Shown in pieces: positions 24,770 through 35,365 of a stretch of 44,031 nucleotides of DNA. Each line of letters begins with the position of its first letter. Position 1 is the first letter of the stretch. A program made the translations under genes and the position numbers. The notes under the pieces were generated by a model. The model saw nothing but the letters and a program-made list of their open reading frames with translations, did not search any database and was not told the DNA's origin. Source of the DNA: Chloroflexota bacterium (GTDB taxonomy: Bacteria; Chloroflexota; Anaerolineae; SpSt-313); NCBI GenBank assembly GCA_029553955.1, contig JAKPJZ010000056.1:1-44031 (forward strand). The letters run 5' to 3'.

Positions 24770-27472
24770 CTACCGGTCCCGCGTCGTCTCACCGAGCGCA
24801 GCCTGCGCTGCGGCGAGGCGTGCTCCTGGGACGCGGTAGGGCGATGCGGAGACGTACTTGAGCCCGATTTGGTGGCAGAACTGGATCGACGAGTGGTCGC
24901 CGCCGTGCTCGCCGCAGATGCCGATCTCGAGGTCCGGGCGCGTGCTGTGGCCGAGCTCGACCGCCATGCGCATCAGCTTGCCCACGCCGCCCCGGTCCAG
25001 CACCTGGAAGGGGTTATCGGGCAGCAGCTTCTCCTCCACGTACCTGAGCAGGAACTTGCCCTCGGCGTCATCGCGCGAGATGCCGAAGGCCATCTGCGTC
25101 AGGTCGTTGGTGCCGAAGGAGAAGAACTGGGCGTACTCGGCGATCTCGTCGGCGGTGAGCGCCGCGCGCGGCACCTCGATCATGGTGCCGAACTTGTAGT
25201 CGAGCTGCATGTGGCGCTGGGCCATGACCTTCTTGGCGATGGGCTCGAGCAGCTCACGCTGCCGCTTGAGCTCGCTGACGTGACCCACCAGCGGGATCAT
25301 GACCTCGGGATGGACGTCAACGCCCTCGGCAGCGACGTTGCAGGCCGCCTCAAAGATGGCGCGCACCTGCATGGCCGGGATCTGCGGGAAGAGGATGCCC
25401 AGGCGGCAGCCGCGCAGGCCCAACATGGGGTTGGCCTCGCGCATCGCGGCGACCGAGCTCAGCAGGCGCTCGCGCTCGCGGATCTGCTCCATCTTCTGGG
25501 TCATTTCGGCCAGCGTCTTGGCGTCGCGCAGCTCGAACTTGAGCGCCGCGATCTCCTCCTGCAACTCCTCATAGCCGGGCAGGAACTCGTGCAGCGGGGG
25601 GTCGATGAGGCGGATGATGACCGGCAGGCCGTCCATCACCCGGAAGAGGCCCTCAAAGTCGCCGCGCTGGATGGGAAGCAGCTCGTCGAGGGCCGCCTGA
25701 CGCGCCGCATCCGTCTCGGCGAGGATCATGCGCTGCACGATGGGCAGGCGATCCTCTTCGAAGAACATGTGCTCGGTGCGGGTGAGGCCAATGCCCTGGG
25801 CGCCCAGCTCGCGGGCCACCTTGGCATCGCGCGGATAGTCGGCGTTGGCCCAGCATTGCAGCCGGCGGAACTCGTCGGCCCAGGCCAGGAGCTGCTGCAG
25901 CTCCACCTCGCGGCCCAGCTCGGGCGCCACCGTCTTGATGGGGCCCCGAAAGATCTCGCCGGTGGCGCCGTCGATGGAGATCATGTCGCCCTCGCGGATG
26001 ACCACGGCACCGGCTGTGAACTGGCGGCCGTCGATGCGCAGCTGCTCGGCGCCAGCGACGCAGGGCTTCCCCAGGCCACGGGCCACCACCGCCGCATGCG
26101 ACGTGGCGCCGCCATGCTGCGTGAGAATGCCCTTGGCCTCGAGCATGCCGTGCACGTCGTCGGGCGAGGTCTCGGGCCGCACCAGGATCACGGCCTTGCC
26201 CTCCTGGCCGAGCGCCTGGGCAGTGTCAGCGTCAAAGACGGCGGCGCCGCTGGCCGCGCCCGGCGAGGCGTTGAGGCCCGTGCCCAGGAGCTGCCCTTCG
26301 CGGACCGCCCGCTCCTTGTCCTTCTCGTCAAAGCGCGGCAGGAGCAACTGGTACACCTGCCCCGTCTCGACGCGCAGCACGGCCTCTTGCTTCGAGATCA
26401 GCTCCTCGGCCACCATGTCGACCGCGATCTTGACTGCAGCTTTGGCGGTACGCTTGCCGGTGCGGGTCTGCAGCATCCACAGCTTGCCGCGCTCGACGGT
26501 GAACTCGAGGTCCTGCATCTCGCGGTAGTGCTTCTCCAGCCGCTGCGTGATCTCGACGAACTGCCGGTAGATCTCGGGCATCTCTTGCGCCAGCTGCGCG
26601 ATGGGCTCGGGCGTGCGGATGCCGGCGACCACGTCCTCACCCTGGGCGTTCGCCAGGTATTCGCCATAGAGCGTCTTCTCGCCGGTATTGGGGTCGCGCG
26701 TAAAGGCCACGCCGGTGCCCGAGTCGCCACCCATATTGCCAAAGACCATGGTCACAATATTGACCGCCGTGCCCAGGTCGTGAGGGATCTTGTAGTAGTT
26801 GCGATAATCGACGGCGCGCTTGCCCATCCACGAGCCGAACACGGCGCCGATGGCCAGGCGAAGCTGCTCATATGGGTCCTCAGGGAAGGGCTGGCCAATC
26901 TCACGCTCGTAGAGCGCCTTGAAATCGGCGACGACCTGCTTGAGCATGTCGGCGGTGAGGTCGGTATCTTGCTTGCCGACGGTGCGCTCCTTGTAGGCGT
27001 CGAGGATCTGGTCGAACTTGGGGCCTTCGATGTCCATGACGATGCGCCCGAACATGGCGATAAAGCGGCGGTAGGCATCGTACGCAAAGCGCTCGTTGTT
27101 CGTCAGCTTGGCCAGGCCCGCGACCGTCTGGTCGTTCAGGCCCAGGTTGAGCACCGTATCCATCATGCCGGGCATGCTCATCTTGGCGCCCGAGCGCACC
27201 GACACGAGGAGCGGGTTGCCGGGGTCGCCAAACTGCTTCCCCGTCCGGCGCTCGACCTCTTTCAGCGCAGCGAGCGTCTCGTCCCACATGCCGTCGGGGA
27301 AGCGCTTGCCGCTGGCATAGTAGGCGTTGCACGCCTCCGTCGTGATCGTGAACCCAGGGGGGACCGGCAGGCCAGCGTTCTCCATCTCGGCGAGGCCCGC
27401 GCCCTTGCCGCCGAGCAGATCACGCATGTCCTTGTTGCCTTCAGAGAAGAGATAGACCCACTTCTTGGCCAT
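24770..27472 (-). CDS. ppdK: Pyruvate, phosphate dikinase
   Basis: 900 residues, full length. The N-terminal ATP-grasp domain starts WVYLFSEGNKDMRDLLGGKGAGLAEM. The phosphohistidine domain has GGATSHAAVVARGLGKPC with His459, preceded by the regulatory Thr-Ser. The C-terminal PEP/pyruvate TIM barrel ends with GICGEHGGD, where Cys853 is the acid. The enzyme interconverts pyruvate + ATP + Pi and PEP + AMP + PPi in the cytoplasm, allowing glycolysis or gluconeogenesis with PPi. The start ATG 27472 follows GAGGAGGG. It has its own near-consensus promoter, divergent from nusA, and is probably monocistronic. Confidence 0.98.
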   Translation of the reverse strand: MAKKWVYLFSEGNKDMRDLLGGKGAGLAEMENAGLPVPPGFTITTEACNAYYASGKRFPDGMWDETLAALKEVERRTGKQFGDPGNPLLVSVRSGAKMSMPGMMDTVLNLGLNDQTVAGLAKLTNNERFAYDAYRRFIAMFGRIVMDIEGPKFDQILDAYKERTVGKQDTDLTADMLKQVVADFKALYEREIGQPFPEDPYEQLRLAIGAVFGSWMGKRAVDYRNYYKIPHDLGTAVNIVTMVFGNMGGDSGTGVAFTRDPNTGEKTLYGEYLANAQGEDVVAGIRTPEPIAQLAQEMPEIYRQFVEITQRLEKHYREMQDLEFTVERGKLWMLQTRTGKRTAKAAVKIAVDMVAEELISKQEAVLRVETGQVYQLLLPRFDEKDKERAVREGQLLGTGLNASPGAASGAAVFDADTAQALGQEGKAVILVRPETSPDDVHGMLEAKGILTQHGGATSHAAVVARGLGKPCVAGAEQLRIDGRQFTAGAVVIREGDMISIDGATGEIFRGPIKTVAPELGREVELQQLLAWADEFRRLQCWANADYPRDAKVARELGAQGIGLTRTEHMFFEEDRLPIVQRMILAETDAARQAALDELLPIQRGDFEGLFRVMDGLPVIIRLIDPPLHEFLPGYEELQEEIAALKFELRDAKTLAEMTQKMEQIRERERLLSSVAAMREANPMLGLRGCRLGILFPQIPAMQVRAIFEAACNVAAEGVDVHPEVMIPLVGHVSELKRQRELLEPIAKKVMAQRHMQLDYKFGTMIEVPRAALTADEIAEYAQFFSFGTNDLTQMAFGISRDDAEGKFLLRYVEEKLLPDNPFQVLDRGGVGKLMRMAVELGHSTRPDLEIGICGEHGGDHSSIQFCHQIGLKYVSASPYRVPGARLAAAQAALGETTRDR

Positions 27473-27527
27473 GTTGCCACACCCTCCTCAGTGCGTGTGC
27501 AATGTAATCCACTATATCCAACGTGCC

Positions 27528-27556
27528 ATTATAGCCGCAACCGGAGGTTGTGACAA
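27528..27556 (-). promoter_or_regulatory. Promoter of ppdK
   Basis: TTGTCA (27556-27551), a 17-bp spacer and a perfect TATAAT (27533-27528). This gives a leader of about 50 nt. Confidence 0.88.
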
Positions 27557-27567
27557 GCGCATGGCGG

Positions 27568-27601
27568 GCTGTCATTGCTTCGCTGTGCTCGCAATGACAG
27601 C
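27568..27601. repeat. Short 'tcattgc' inverted repeat between divergent promoters
   Basis: GCTGTCATTGC and GCAATGACAGC (11-bp arms, 12-nt loop). It is a minimal member of the family seen at 8690-8774. Confidence 0.8.
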
Positions 27602-27620
27602 AAAGAGATTCACAGCACAC

Positions 27621-27649
27621 TTGCGTGATTGTTTGGACAGTGGTATACT
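27621..27649 (+). promoter_or_regulatory. Promoter of the nusA operon
   Basis: TTGCGT (27621-27626), a 17-bp spacer and TATACT (27644-27649). Transcription should start near 27656, upstream of a leader hairpin. Confidence 0.75.
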
Positions 27650-27670
27650 ATAAGCAGCTTATCCTCCTCC

Positions 27671-27696
27671 GAAAAGTGGGTGTCGCCCCACTTTTC
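27671..27696 (+). terminator. Leader hairpin upstream of nusA, candidate attenuator
   Basis: GAAAAGTGGG pairs with CCCACTTTTC (10 bp, 6-nt loop), and the 3' strand is itself U-rich. It lies about 15 nt after the transcription start and 55 nt before nusA. An AAAAGTGGG hairpin ahead of rimP-nusA operons is familiar from other bacteria, where transcription factors of this operon autoregulate by termination. That role here is inference. Confidence 0.6.
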
Positions 27697-27750
27697 TTCG
27701 TAGTGGGGGTTGGGGTGAGGTAGGATTTACCTGGAGGATCGTGGTTCGGA

Positions 27751-29367
<1,617 letters not shown>

Positions 29368-29386
29368 CCAGCCGTGTATGGCTGTG

Positions 29387-29576
29387 GGGCGTGTTTGCAG
29401 ACCCGCGTAGCCCAGACTGAATCCAGCTTGAGACCCACAGGCTCCAGGCGTGGGAGTATGTAGGTCCCATCGTGGATTCAGTTTGGGGCCTTGAGCCCGT
29501 CTTGCCGCATCACGGCGCCAGTCTCGCCGCTCACGACGCTGACAAGGGGCTAGACCACGGGTCTGCAAACACGCCC
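29387..29576. repeat. Nested inverted-repeat element 1 in the nusA-ylxR gap
   Basis: Perfect 19-bp ends, GGGCGTGTTTGCAGACCCG (29387-29405) and its complement at 29558-29576, enclose a second, imperfect pair around 'agactgaatcca' / 'tggattcagtttgg'. The right end is followed directly by element 2. The outer module GCAAACACGCCCTGGT recurs near 39526. Confidence 0.9.
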
Positions 29577-29578
29577 TG

Positions 29579-29694
29579 GTGGTTCGCCGCGTTGATTCTG
29601 ATGGGCGCAGCCTAGAACATCGGTCAAGTATTCGTATGGACGACGTAGCCCCTTGTGGGCGCCGGCGCCCATCAGAATCAACGCGGCGAACCAC
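29579..29694. repeat. Inverted-repeat element 2 in the nusA-ylxR gap
   Basis: Perfect 30-bp arms (29579-29608 and 29665-29694; GTGGTTCGCCGCGTTGATTC...). The centre contains CTAGAACATCGGTCAAGTA (from 29612), which continues to GACGACGTAGCC and is shared with the element at 43640, plus the module GTAGCCCCTTGTGGGCG. The nusA-ylxR gap is essentially built from these two elements. Confidence 0.92.
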
Positions 29695-29730
29695 TCGTAC
29701 CAATCCGCCCATGCTCGGCAAGAGAGGACC

Positions 29731-30030
29731 ATGCACCACAAGCACGTGCCGTTGCGAACCTGCATTGCCTGTCGTGAGGTACGCCCCAAGCGGGAGATGG
29801 TGCGCGTCGTCAGGCCCCCCGAAGGGGCGTTGCTGATCGACGAGCGGGGCAAAGCGGCGGGGCGCGGCGCCTATCTGTGCCGCTGCCGGCGCTGCTGGAC
29901 CCTCGCGTTGCGCGGGGGGCGCCTGGAGCATGCCCTCCGAGCGCCAGTCAGTGAGCAGGAGAGGGAGGCGCTGCGCGCCTATGCCGAGCGCCTCCCCGAA
30001 GACCAGCCCAGCCCTTCACAGGAAGAATGA
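29731..30030 (+). CDS. ylxR: YlxR/DUF448 family RNA-binding protein (RNase P modulator RnpM type)
   Basis: 99 residues starting MHHKHVPLRTCIACREVRPK, with AGAGAGGACC upstream of ATG 29731; earlier in-frame codons lie inside a repeat. The family signature is present: RTCIACR near residue 9, the RxK strand MVRVVRPPEG, GRGAYLC at about 46, and a CxxCW segment. It sits between nusA and infB, the family's conserved place. In Firmicutes the homologue binds RNase P RNA. The stop codon falls exactly in the loop of a hairpin (30003-30050). Confidence 0.92.
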   Translation: MHHKHVPLRTCIACREVRPKREMVRVVRPPEGALLIDERGKAAGRGAYLCRCRRCWTLALRGGRLEHALRAPVSEQEREALRAYAERLPEDQPSPSQEE

Positions 30031-30090
30031 CCTGTGGAGGGCTGGGCTGGGAACCTTGCGAGGGTTTCGAGACCCTCGCAAGGTTCCCAG
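30003..30090. repeat. Two consecutive hairpins at the end of ylxR
   Basis: Hairpin A pairs 30003-30022 with 30031-30050 (20 bp, one wobble), with the ylxR TGA in its 8-nt loop. Hairpin B pairs 30047-30065 with 30072-30090 (19 bp, perfect, loop ttcgag). They overlap by four bases, so full formation of both is mutually exclusive at the joint. No T tract follows. Confidence 0.92.
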
Positions 30091-30127
30091 CAATCAGACA
30101 GGCGCTGTGAAGCTGAGGAAGGAGCGG

Positions 30128-30196
30128 ATGCTGCCTTGCGTGCAAGGCAAAGGATCGAGCGGTGTACGGGCGAGCTCTCTCCCAAGAACTGAATAA
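30128..30196 (+). CDS. Possible 22-codon leader peptide before infB
   Basis: ATG 30128 has a good ribosome site (GAAGGAG, 4-nt spacing) and encodes MLPCVQGKGSSGVRASSLPR and two further residues. Nothing in the product is recognisable. It lies in the 490-bp gap where many relatives carry an L7Ae-like gene. It may be a leader peptide or a chance ORF. Confidence 0.3.
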   Translation: MLPCVQGKGSSGVRASSLPRTE

Positions 30197-30520
30197 CCCG
30201 GCGCGGGCTGTGCCTGCGAGGAGTCGTGGGATGTAGGAGTGTGTATGCATCCTGAGCACTGATGGTCCGGCTGCCCCGTCCCATCTCCTGTGGTGGCGGC
30301 TGCCGGCCCGGCGCTCCTCTTCCCAGTGCCCGGTGGGGTGGCCTCTGGTGGCCCCACCGCCTCAAAGCGAGCCCCCTCTCGGGTTCACCCCGTGCCGATG
30401 AGAATCGTCTGCGCACACCTCCAATTCTTTACGCGAGAGATGTCCATTGCGGGCTCTGGCCGCTTGTGCGCGCCCGGCGGGCGTTGCGCACGTCAGAGCT
30501 AGATAAGGAAGGGGGCTCCT
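30197..30520. other. Gene-free leader region of infB
   Basis: About 320 bp without a supported gene. It contains an imperfect hairpin, GGTGGGG...CCCCACC, near 30330-30358. No clear promoter was found, so infB is probably reached from the nusA promoter. The infB ribosome site AAGGAAGGGGG is at 30505-30516. Confidence 0.5.
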
Positions 30521-32914
30521 ATGGCCGAATCTGATGAGAACAAAGTGACCAGCCGGGCGGAGAACAGTGAACACACCGAGCAGCCTGCACACAATGATAG
30601 CAGGCCGCGTCGCCGTGGCCGGCGGCACAGCGGCAGCCGGCCCACCGGCGAGCACGCAACCGCGACAACCGGGCAGCGCCCCGCGGCCGGCCAGAGCGGC
30701 ACCCCAGAGAACGCCGAGCAGCGCAGGCCCGCCCAGGGCCAGCCCCGCCCGCAACAGAGCAACCGTGCCGAGCGGCCGGCACAGGGCCAGGCACGCCCGC
30801 CGGCGGGCGCCCGGCCGGCCAGGCCGGCCCAGGGCCAAGCTCGCCCACAGCAGGGCAACCGTGCCGAGCGGCCGGCGGCGGGCCAGGCGCGCCCCCAGCC
30901 CGGCGCTCGCTCCGATCGGCCCCGCAACGGCGCCCAGCGCCCGCCGGCTGGGCAAGGGCCCCGCCCGGCAGCAGGCGCTGGCGGCAGAGGCCGGCCACAG
31001 GGCGGCGCAGGCCGCCCCCCACAGCGCGGAGGTGGCCAGCCGCGGCCTGCAGGTGGCCCAAGGCCGCCCAGGCAACAGCAAGCAAGTCCCGCTGCCCCAG
31101 CGCAGGCTGTCGCCGCACCGGCCGCCACACCCGAGCCGCCCAGCACTCATCTGGTGCTGCCCGAGGCGATCACCATCCGCGAGCTGGCGACGCTGATGCG
31201 CCGCACGCCGATCGATGTCATCAAAGAGCTGATGAAGAACGGTGTGATGGCCAACATCAACCAGCAGATCGATTTCGACACCGCGGCCATCATCGCCGAA
31301 GAGATGGGCTTCACGGTAGAGGCTGAGCAGGCCCCAGAGCCCGAACTGCCTGAGCCCGTTGTCGCAGAAACGCACAAGGGCGGCTACAGCGAGGAGGAGT
31401 ATGCCCGGCTGCCGCTGAGGCCGCCGGTCGTCACCGTGTTGGGCCACGTCGACCACGGCAAAACGTCGCTCCTCGACGCCATCCGCCAGACCGCAGTGGC
31501 GCTCGGCGAGGTGGGCGGCATCACGCAGCACATCGGCGCCTACCAGGTCGAGAAGCAAGGCAAGCTGATCACCTTCCTCGACACGCCCGGCCACGAGGCC
31601 TTTACCGCCATGCGCGCCCGCGGCGCCAAGGTGACCGACCTGGCCGTACTCGTGGTGGCTGCCGACGACGGCGTCATGCCGCAGACTCTCGAGGCCATCG
31701 ACCACGCGCGCGCGGCACAGGTGCCAATCATCGTCGCCCTGAACAAGATCGATAGGGAGAACGCCAACCCCGACCTGGTCAAGCAGCAGTTGGCCGAGGC
31801 CGACCTGGTGGTCGAGGACTATGGCGGCAACGTGATCTGCGTGCCCGTGTCGGCCAAGCAGAGAACCGGCATCGAGAACCTGCTCGAAATGGTGCTGCTG
31901 GTGGCCGAGATGGCCGACCTGCGCGCCAACCCCGACCGACCGGCCAGGGGCGCAGTGATCGAGAGCCGCCTCGACAGGGCGCGCGGACCGCTCGCCACGC
32001 TCCTGGTGCAGGACGGCACCCTGCGCACCGGCGACGCCCTGGTCATCGGCGGCATCGCCGGGCGCGTGCGGGCCATGTTCGACTACAAGGGCGAGCGCCT
32101 CGACGTCGCCCCGCCGTCGACCCCGGTCGTCGTCCTCGGCCTGCCCGATGTGCCCGAGGCCGGCAGCACCTTTGAAGTGGCCGACGATGAGAAGGTCGCC
32201 CGCGCGGCAGCCGCCGAGTACGCCCAAGCACACCGCACGAGCGCCGAGCAGGCACCGGCCCGGCCAATGACCCTGGAAGAGATCTATGCGCGCGCCGCCG
32301 AGGGGCAGATCAAGGCCCTGAACCTGATCCTCAAGGTCGACGTGCAGGGCTCCATCGAGCCCATCGAGAACTCGCTGACGCGGCTGGGCGACGAGAACCT
32401 CAAGGTGCGGCTCTTGCTGAAGGGGACGGGGAACATCAGCGAGTCAGACGTCTCGCTGGCCATCGCATCGAACGCGATCGTCATCGGCTTTAGCGTGCAG
32501 GTCGACCCGGCAGCAGCACGCCTCGCCGAGGCCAACGGCGTCGACATCCGCACCTACGACATTATCTATCGCCTGACGGAAGACATCGAAAAGGCCCTCA
32601 AGGGCCTGCTGGAGCCCGTGTACCGGGATGTGACCATCGGCCATGCCGAGGTGCGCGCCACCTTCCGCATCCCCAAGATCGGCACCATCGCCGGCAGCAT
32701 GGTGACCGATGGCACGGCGGCGCGCAACGCCCGCGTGCGCGTGCTGCGGGCCGGCCAGCCGCTCCACGAGGGCAGGGTCGCTTCACTGCGCCGCTTCACT
32801 GAAGACGTGCGCGAAGTGGCCCCCGGCCACGAGTGTGGCGTCGGCGTCGAAGGCTTTGACGCTTTCGAGGTCGGCGACGTCCTCGAATTCTACAGGAAGG
32901 AGCGGGTGAGCTAG
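30521..32914 (+). CDS. infB: Translation initiation factor IF-2
   Basis: 797 residues. Residues 1-205 are low complexity and basic (Arg/Gln/Pro/Gly/Ala), with irregular repeats such as [19 protein letters not shown]. An IF2_N domain follows (about 207-265, [20 protein letters not shown]). The GTPase core has G1 GHVDHGKT (about 309), the switch I segment [13 protein letters not shown]3 DTPGHEAF, G4 NKID and G5 SAK. Domain II and the initiator-tRNA-binding C-terminal domains follow and end [17 protein letters not shown]-2 brings fMet-tRNA to the ribosome and promotes subunit joining. Length and domains are complete. Confidence 0.98.
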   Translation: MAESDENKVTSRAENSEHTEQPAHNDSRPRRRGRRHSGSRPTGEHATATTGQRPAAGQSGTPENAEQRRPAQGQPRPQQSNRAERPAQGQARPPAGARPARPAQGQARPQQGNRAERPAAGQARPQPGARSDRPRNGAQRPPAGQGPRPAAGAGGRGRPQGGAGRPPQRGGGQPRPAGGPRPPRQQQASPAAPAQAVAAPAATPEPPSTHLVLPEAITIRELATLMRRTPIDVIKELMKNGVMANINQQIDFDTAAIIAEEMGFTVEAEQAPEPELPEPVVAETHKGGYSEEEYARLPLRPPVVTVLGHVDHGKTSLLDAIRQTAVALGEVGGITQHIGAYQVEKQGKLITFLDTPGHEAFTAMRARGAKVTDLAVLVVAADDGVMPQTLEAIDHARAAQVPIIVALNKIDRENANPDLVKQQLAEADLVVEDYGGNVICVPVSAKQRTGIENLLEMVLLVAEMADLRANPDRPARGAVIESRLDRARGPLATLLVQDGTLRTGDALVIGGIAGRVRAMFDYKGERLDVAPPSTPVVVLGLPDVPEAGSTFEVADDEKVARAAAAEYAQAHRTSAEQAPARPMTLEEIYARAAEGQIKALNLILKVDVQGSIEPIENSLTRLGDENLKVRLLLKGTGNISESDVSLAIASNAIVIGFSVQVDPAAARLAEANGVDIRTYDIIYRLTEDIEKALKGLLEPVYRDVTIGHAEVRATFRIPKIGTIAGSMVTDGTAARNARVRVLRAGQPLHEGRVASLRRFTEDVREVAPGHECGVGVEGFDAFEVGDVLEFYRKERVS

Positions 32915-32917
32915 ACG

Positions 32918-33295
32918 ATGGCTTCACGACGCCAGCGCAAGGTCGCTGATCTCATCCAGGAAGAGATCAGCGACCTCATCGCGAGAAAAATGCGCGACCC
33001 GCGGGTGGAAGGCGTGACGGTGACCGAGGTCCACGTCTCACCCGACCTGCGGTACGCCGACATCTATGTCAGCAAGCTGGACGAAGAGCAGGCGGTCAAG
33101 GAAGCGGTGACCGGCCTCAACGCTGCGGCAGGCTATCTCAAGCGCGAGCTGGCGCCACGCCTGGACCTGCGCTTCATGCCCGACCTGCGCTTTCACCTTG
33201 ACCGATCATGGCAACAGGGCGCACGCATCGACGCCCTGTTGGAGCAGATCGCCGAGGAGCGCGAGGGACTCCCTGAAGAACCCGAGGAAGGATGA
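32918..33295 (+). CDS. rbfA: 30S ribosome-binding factor A
   Basis: 125 residues beginning ASRRQRKVADLIQEEISDLI, the standard RbfA start, with a KH-type alpha/beta fold (DPRVEGVTVTEVHVSPDLRYADIYVS) and the final FMPDLRFHLDRS motif. It assists late 16S rRNA maturation and cold adaptation. It begins 3 nt after the infB stop and overlaps nrnA as ATGA, so translation is tightly coupled. Confidence 0.96.
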   Translation: MASRRQRKVADLIQEEISDLIARKMRDPRVEGVTVTEVHVSPDLRYADIYVSKLDEEQAVKEAVTGLNAAAGYLKRELAPRLDLRFMPDLRFHLDRSWQQGARIDALLEQIAEEREGLPEEPEEG

Positions 33296-34281
33296 GTCTG
33301 GAAACCCTGTTGCGGCAGGCCCAGCGGCCCCTGCTGATCGCCCACATCGCGCCCGACGGCGACGCCATCGGCTCGCTGTTGGGCCTGGGCTGGGCCATGA
33401 AGGAGCTGGGCAGGTGGCCCACCCTGGCCTGCGCCGACCCGGTGCCCGAAAGCCTGCAGTTCCTGCCCGGCCACGATGAGATCGTCAGCCGGCGCAAGGG
33501 CGACGAGGACGTGATCGTCTCGCTCGACAGCTCGGACCTGCTGCGCCTGGGCAGCCTGTACGACCAAGAGCTGTTCGCCGCCCTGCCCGTCGTGAACATC
33601 GACCATCACGTCACCAACGTCCGCTTCGGCAGCGAGCAGCTCATCGAGCCCACGGCCGTCTCGACGTCACAGATTGTCTACGACCTGTTGCGGCGCCTGG
33701 ATTGGCCGGTGAGCCCCTGGTCGGCGACGTGCCTGCTCACCGGCCTGATCACCGACACCCGCTCGTTCCGCACGTCGAACACGACGGCCGAGGCGCTGCG
33801 CACGGCCGTGGCCCTGATCGAGGCCGGCGCCCCACTGGCCGAAATCAACGGGCACCTCGAGCACGACATCCCCATGGGCGTGGTCACCCTCTGGGGCCGC
33901 GCGCTCAGCGCCGCCCGGCTGCAGGATGGCATCGTCTCGGTGGAGGTCACCCGCAAGCTGTTGCGCGAGTGCGGCGTGTCGGGCGGCGACGCTTCGGGGC
34001 TGGTGAGCTTGGTCGCCGGCGTGCGCCAGGCCCAGATCGCAGTGCTGTTCACCGAAAAGCCCGACGGGCGCGTAGAGGTCGGCCTGCGGTCGGTACCCGG
34101 TGTCGACGTCTCAGGCGTCGCCCTCGCGCTCGGCGGCGGCGGCCACCGCCAGGCTGCCGGCTGCACCCTGCCCGGGCCGCTCGAAGCCGTCCGCGATACC
34201 GTGCTGGCGCACCTCGCCCAGATGCTCGCAGCAGCGCAGCCCGAGCTCCGAGCGTTGGGAGGAAGCGATAGCGATGCCTGA
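33292..34281 (+). CDS. nrnA: DHH-family phosphoesterase, NrnA-like oligoribonuclease/pAp phosphatase
   Basis: 329 residues. The DHH domain motifs are HIAPDGDAIGS (about 18), VSLDSSD (about 77), NIDHHVTN (about 103) and LITDTRSFRTSNT (about 160). The C-terminal DHHA1 domain ends with GGGGHRQAAGC (about 280), the substrate-binding loop. The enzyme degrades nanoRNAs and can dephosphorylate pAp. The ATG overlaps the rbfA stop (ATGA), and the end overlaps truB by 8 nt. The rbfA-nrnA-truB order is common. Confidence 0.95.
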   Translation: MSLETLLRQAQRPLLIAHIAPDGDAIGSLLGLGWAMKELGRWPTLACADPVPESLQFLPGHDEIVSRRKGDEDVIVSLDSSDLLRLGSLYDQELFAALPVVNIDHHVTNVRFGSEQLIEPTAVSTSQIVYDLLRRLDWPVSPWSATCLLTGLITDTRSFRTSNTTAEALRTAVALIEAGAPLAEINGHLEHDIPMGVVTLWGRALSAARLQDGIVSVEVTRKLLRECGVSGGDASGLVSLVAGVRQAQIAVLFTEKPDGRVEVGLRSVPGVDVSGVALALGGGGHRQAAGCTLPGPLEAVRDTVLAHLAQMLAAAQPELRALGGSDSDA

Positions 34282-35356
34282 CGAGAATGGGCCCCTGTTC
34301 ACCACCGAGAACACAGAGAGCACAAAGGGTTCTTTGCCCTCCGTGCCCTCTGCGTCCTCTGCGGTGAAGAACCCCGTCTCTGTCTGTGGTGGTGAGCGCC
34401 ACGCTCATGGGCACTGTGCGACGAGCCATGGTTGCAGCCGCTGCGCCTGCCCGCCGCGGCGCACCGCCGCCGCCTCGGGCATACTGAACATCGACAAGCC
34501 CCAAGGCTGCACCTCGCACGACGTGGTGGCGCGCGTGCGCCGGCTGACGCGCCAGAAGCGCGTGGGCCATGCGGGCACCCTCGACCCGCTGGCCACCGGC
34601 GTCTTGCTGGTGTGCGTGGGCCAGGCCACGCGAGTCAGCGAGTACCTGATGGGCGAGCCCAAGCGCTACCTGGCGCGCATCCGCTTCGGCACCGCTACCG
34701 ACACCTATGATGCCGAAGGCCAGGTCACGGCCCGCACCGAGGCTATCCCCAGCCTGGAGGCCATCGAGGCCCTGCTGCCCCGCTTCACCGGGCGCATCCT
34801 GCAGGCACCGCCGCCCTACTCGGCGCTCAAGGTGGAGGGCGAACCTGCCTACCGGCGCGCGCGGCGCGGCGAGGAGGTCGAGCAGGCGCCGCGCCCCGTC
34901 GACGTCTATGACATCAGCCTGCGCGACTGGCAGCCTCCCGAGCTCGAGCTGGAGGTCTCCTGCGGCCGTGGCACCTACATCCGCTCGCTGGCCCATGACC
35001 TGGGCCAGGCCGCAGGCTCTGCCGCGCACCTGGCGGCGCTGCAGCGACGGGCAGTGGGCAGCTTTAGCGTCGAAGACGCCACATCGCTGGTCGAGTTCGA
35101 GGCCCTGGTGGCCGAGGACCTTTGGCAGCAGCTCTTGCACCCACTCGACGAGGCGCTGCTGCGCTACCCGGCGCTGCTCCTGCCCGCTGACGATGTCAAG
35201 CGCATCCTCAACGGCCAGCCGGTCCGTGTTGGGACGGCTGTGGCCAGGGAGTTGCGCCGCGCCTACGGGCCGGATGGCGAGTTCGTGGCCCTGGTGCAGG
35301 GCGACGCCGGGGCCGGCGTCTGGCGTCCACACAAGGTGTTCATCGCTCAGGAGTGA
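34274..35356 (+). CDS. truB: tRNA pseudouridine(55) synthase with repeat-derived N-terminal extension
   Basis: 360 residues if started at ATG 34274, which has GGAGGA 10 nt upstream and overlaps the nrnA stop. Homology begins only near residue 70 (GILNIDKPQGCTSHDVVARV). The catalytic Asp104 lies in HAGTLDPLATGVL, with later motifs KRYLARIRFGTATDTYD, APPPYSALKVEGEPAY and GTYIRSLAHDLG, and a C-terminal PUA-like part. It forms pseudouridine at position 55 of tRNA. The first 65 codons are composed of two dispersed repeats (34298-34368 and about 34385-34415) inserted in frame between the presumed original start and the domain. Starts at in-frame GTGs inside the repeat are possible. Confidence 0.93.
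   Translation: MPDENGPLFTTENTESTKGSLPSVPSASSAVKNPVSVCGGERHAHGHCATSHGCSRCACPPRRTAAASGILNIDKPQGCTSHDVVARVRRLTRQKRVGHAGTLDPLATGVLLVCVGQATRVSEYLMGEPKRYLARIRFGTATDTYDAEGQVTARTEAIPSLEAIEALLPRFTGRILQAPPPYSALKVEGEPAYRRARRGEEVEQAPRPVDVYDISLRDWQPPELELEVSCGRGTYIRSLAHDLGQAAGSAAHLAALQRRAVGSFSVEDATSLVEFEALVAEDLWQQLLHPLDEALLRYPALLLPADDVKRILNGQPVRVGTAVARELRRAYGPDGEFVALVQGDAGAGVWRPHKVFIAQE
34298..34368. repeat. 'cacagagagcacaaag' inverted repeat within the 5' part of truB
   Basis: Imperfect arms (TTCACCACCGAGAACACAGA... and ...CTCTGCGTCCTCTGCGGTGAA) belong to the same family as the outer arms of 14740-14826. The adjacent hairpin GTGAGCGCCACGCTCATG is related to one at about 24607. Confidence 0.85.
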
Positions 35357-35365
35357 GAGTGAGCT

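Noticed and set aside
24566..27553. Very long plus-strand ORF opposite ppdK
   Set aside because: It mirrors the ppdK frame in GC-rich DNA; the product is Leu/Ala/His-rich with no motif, while the minus strand encodes a complete enzyme.
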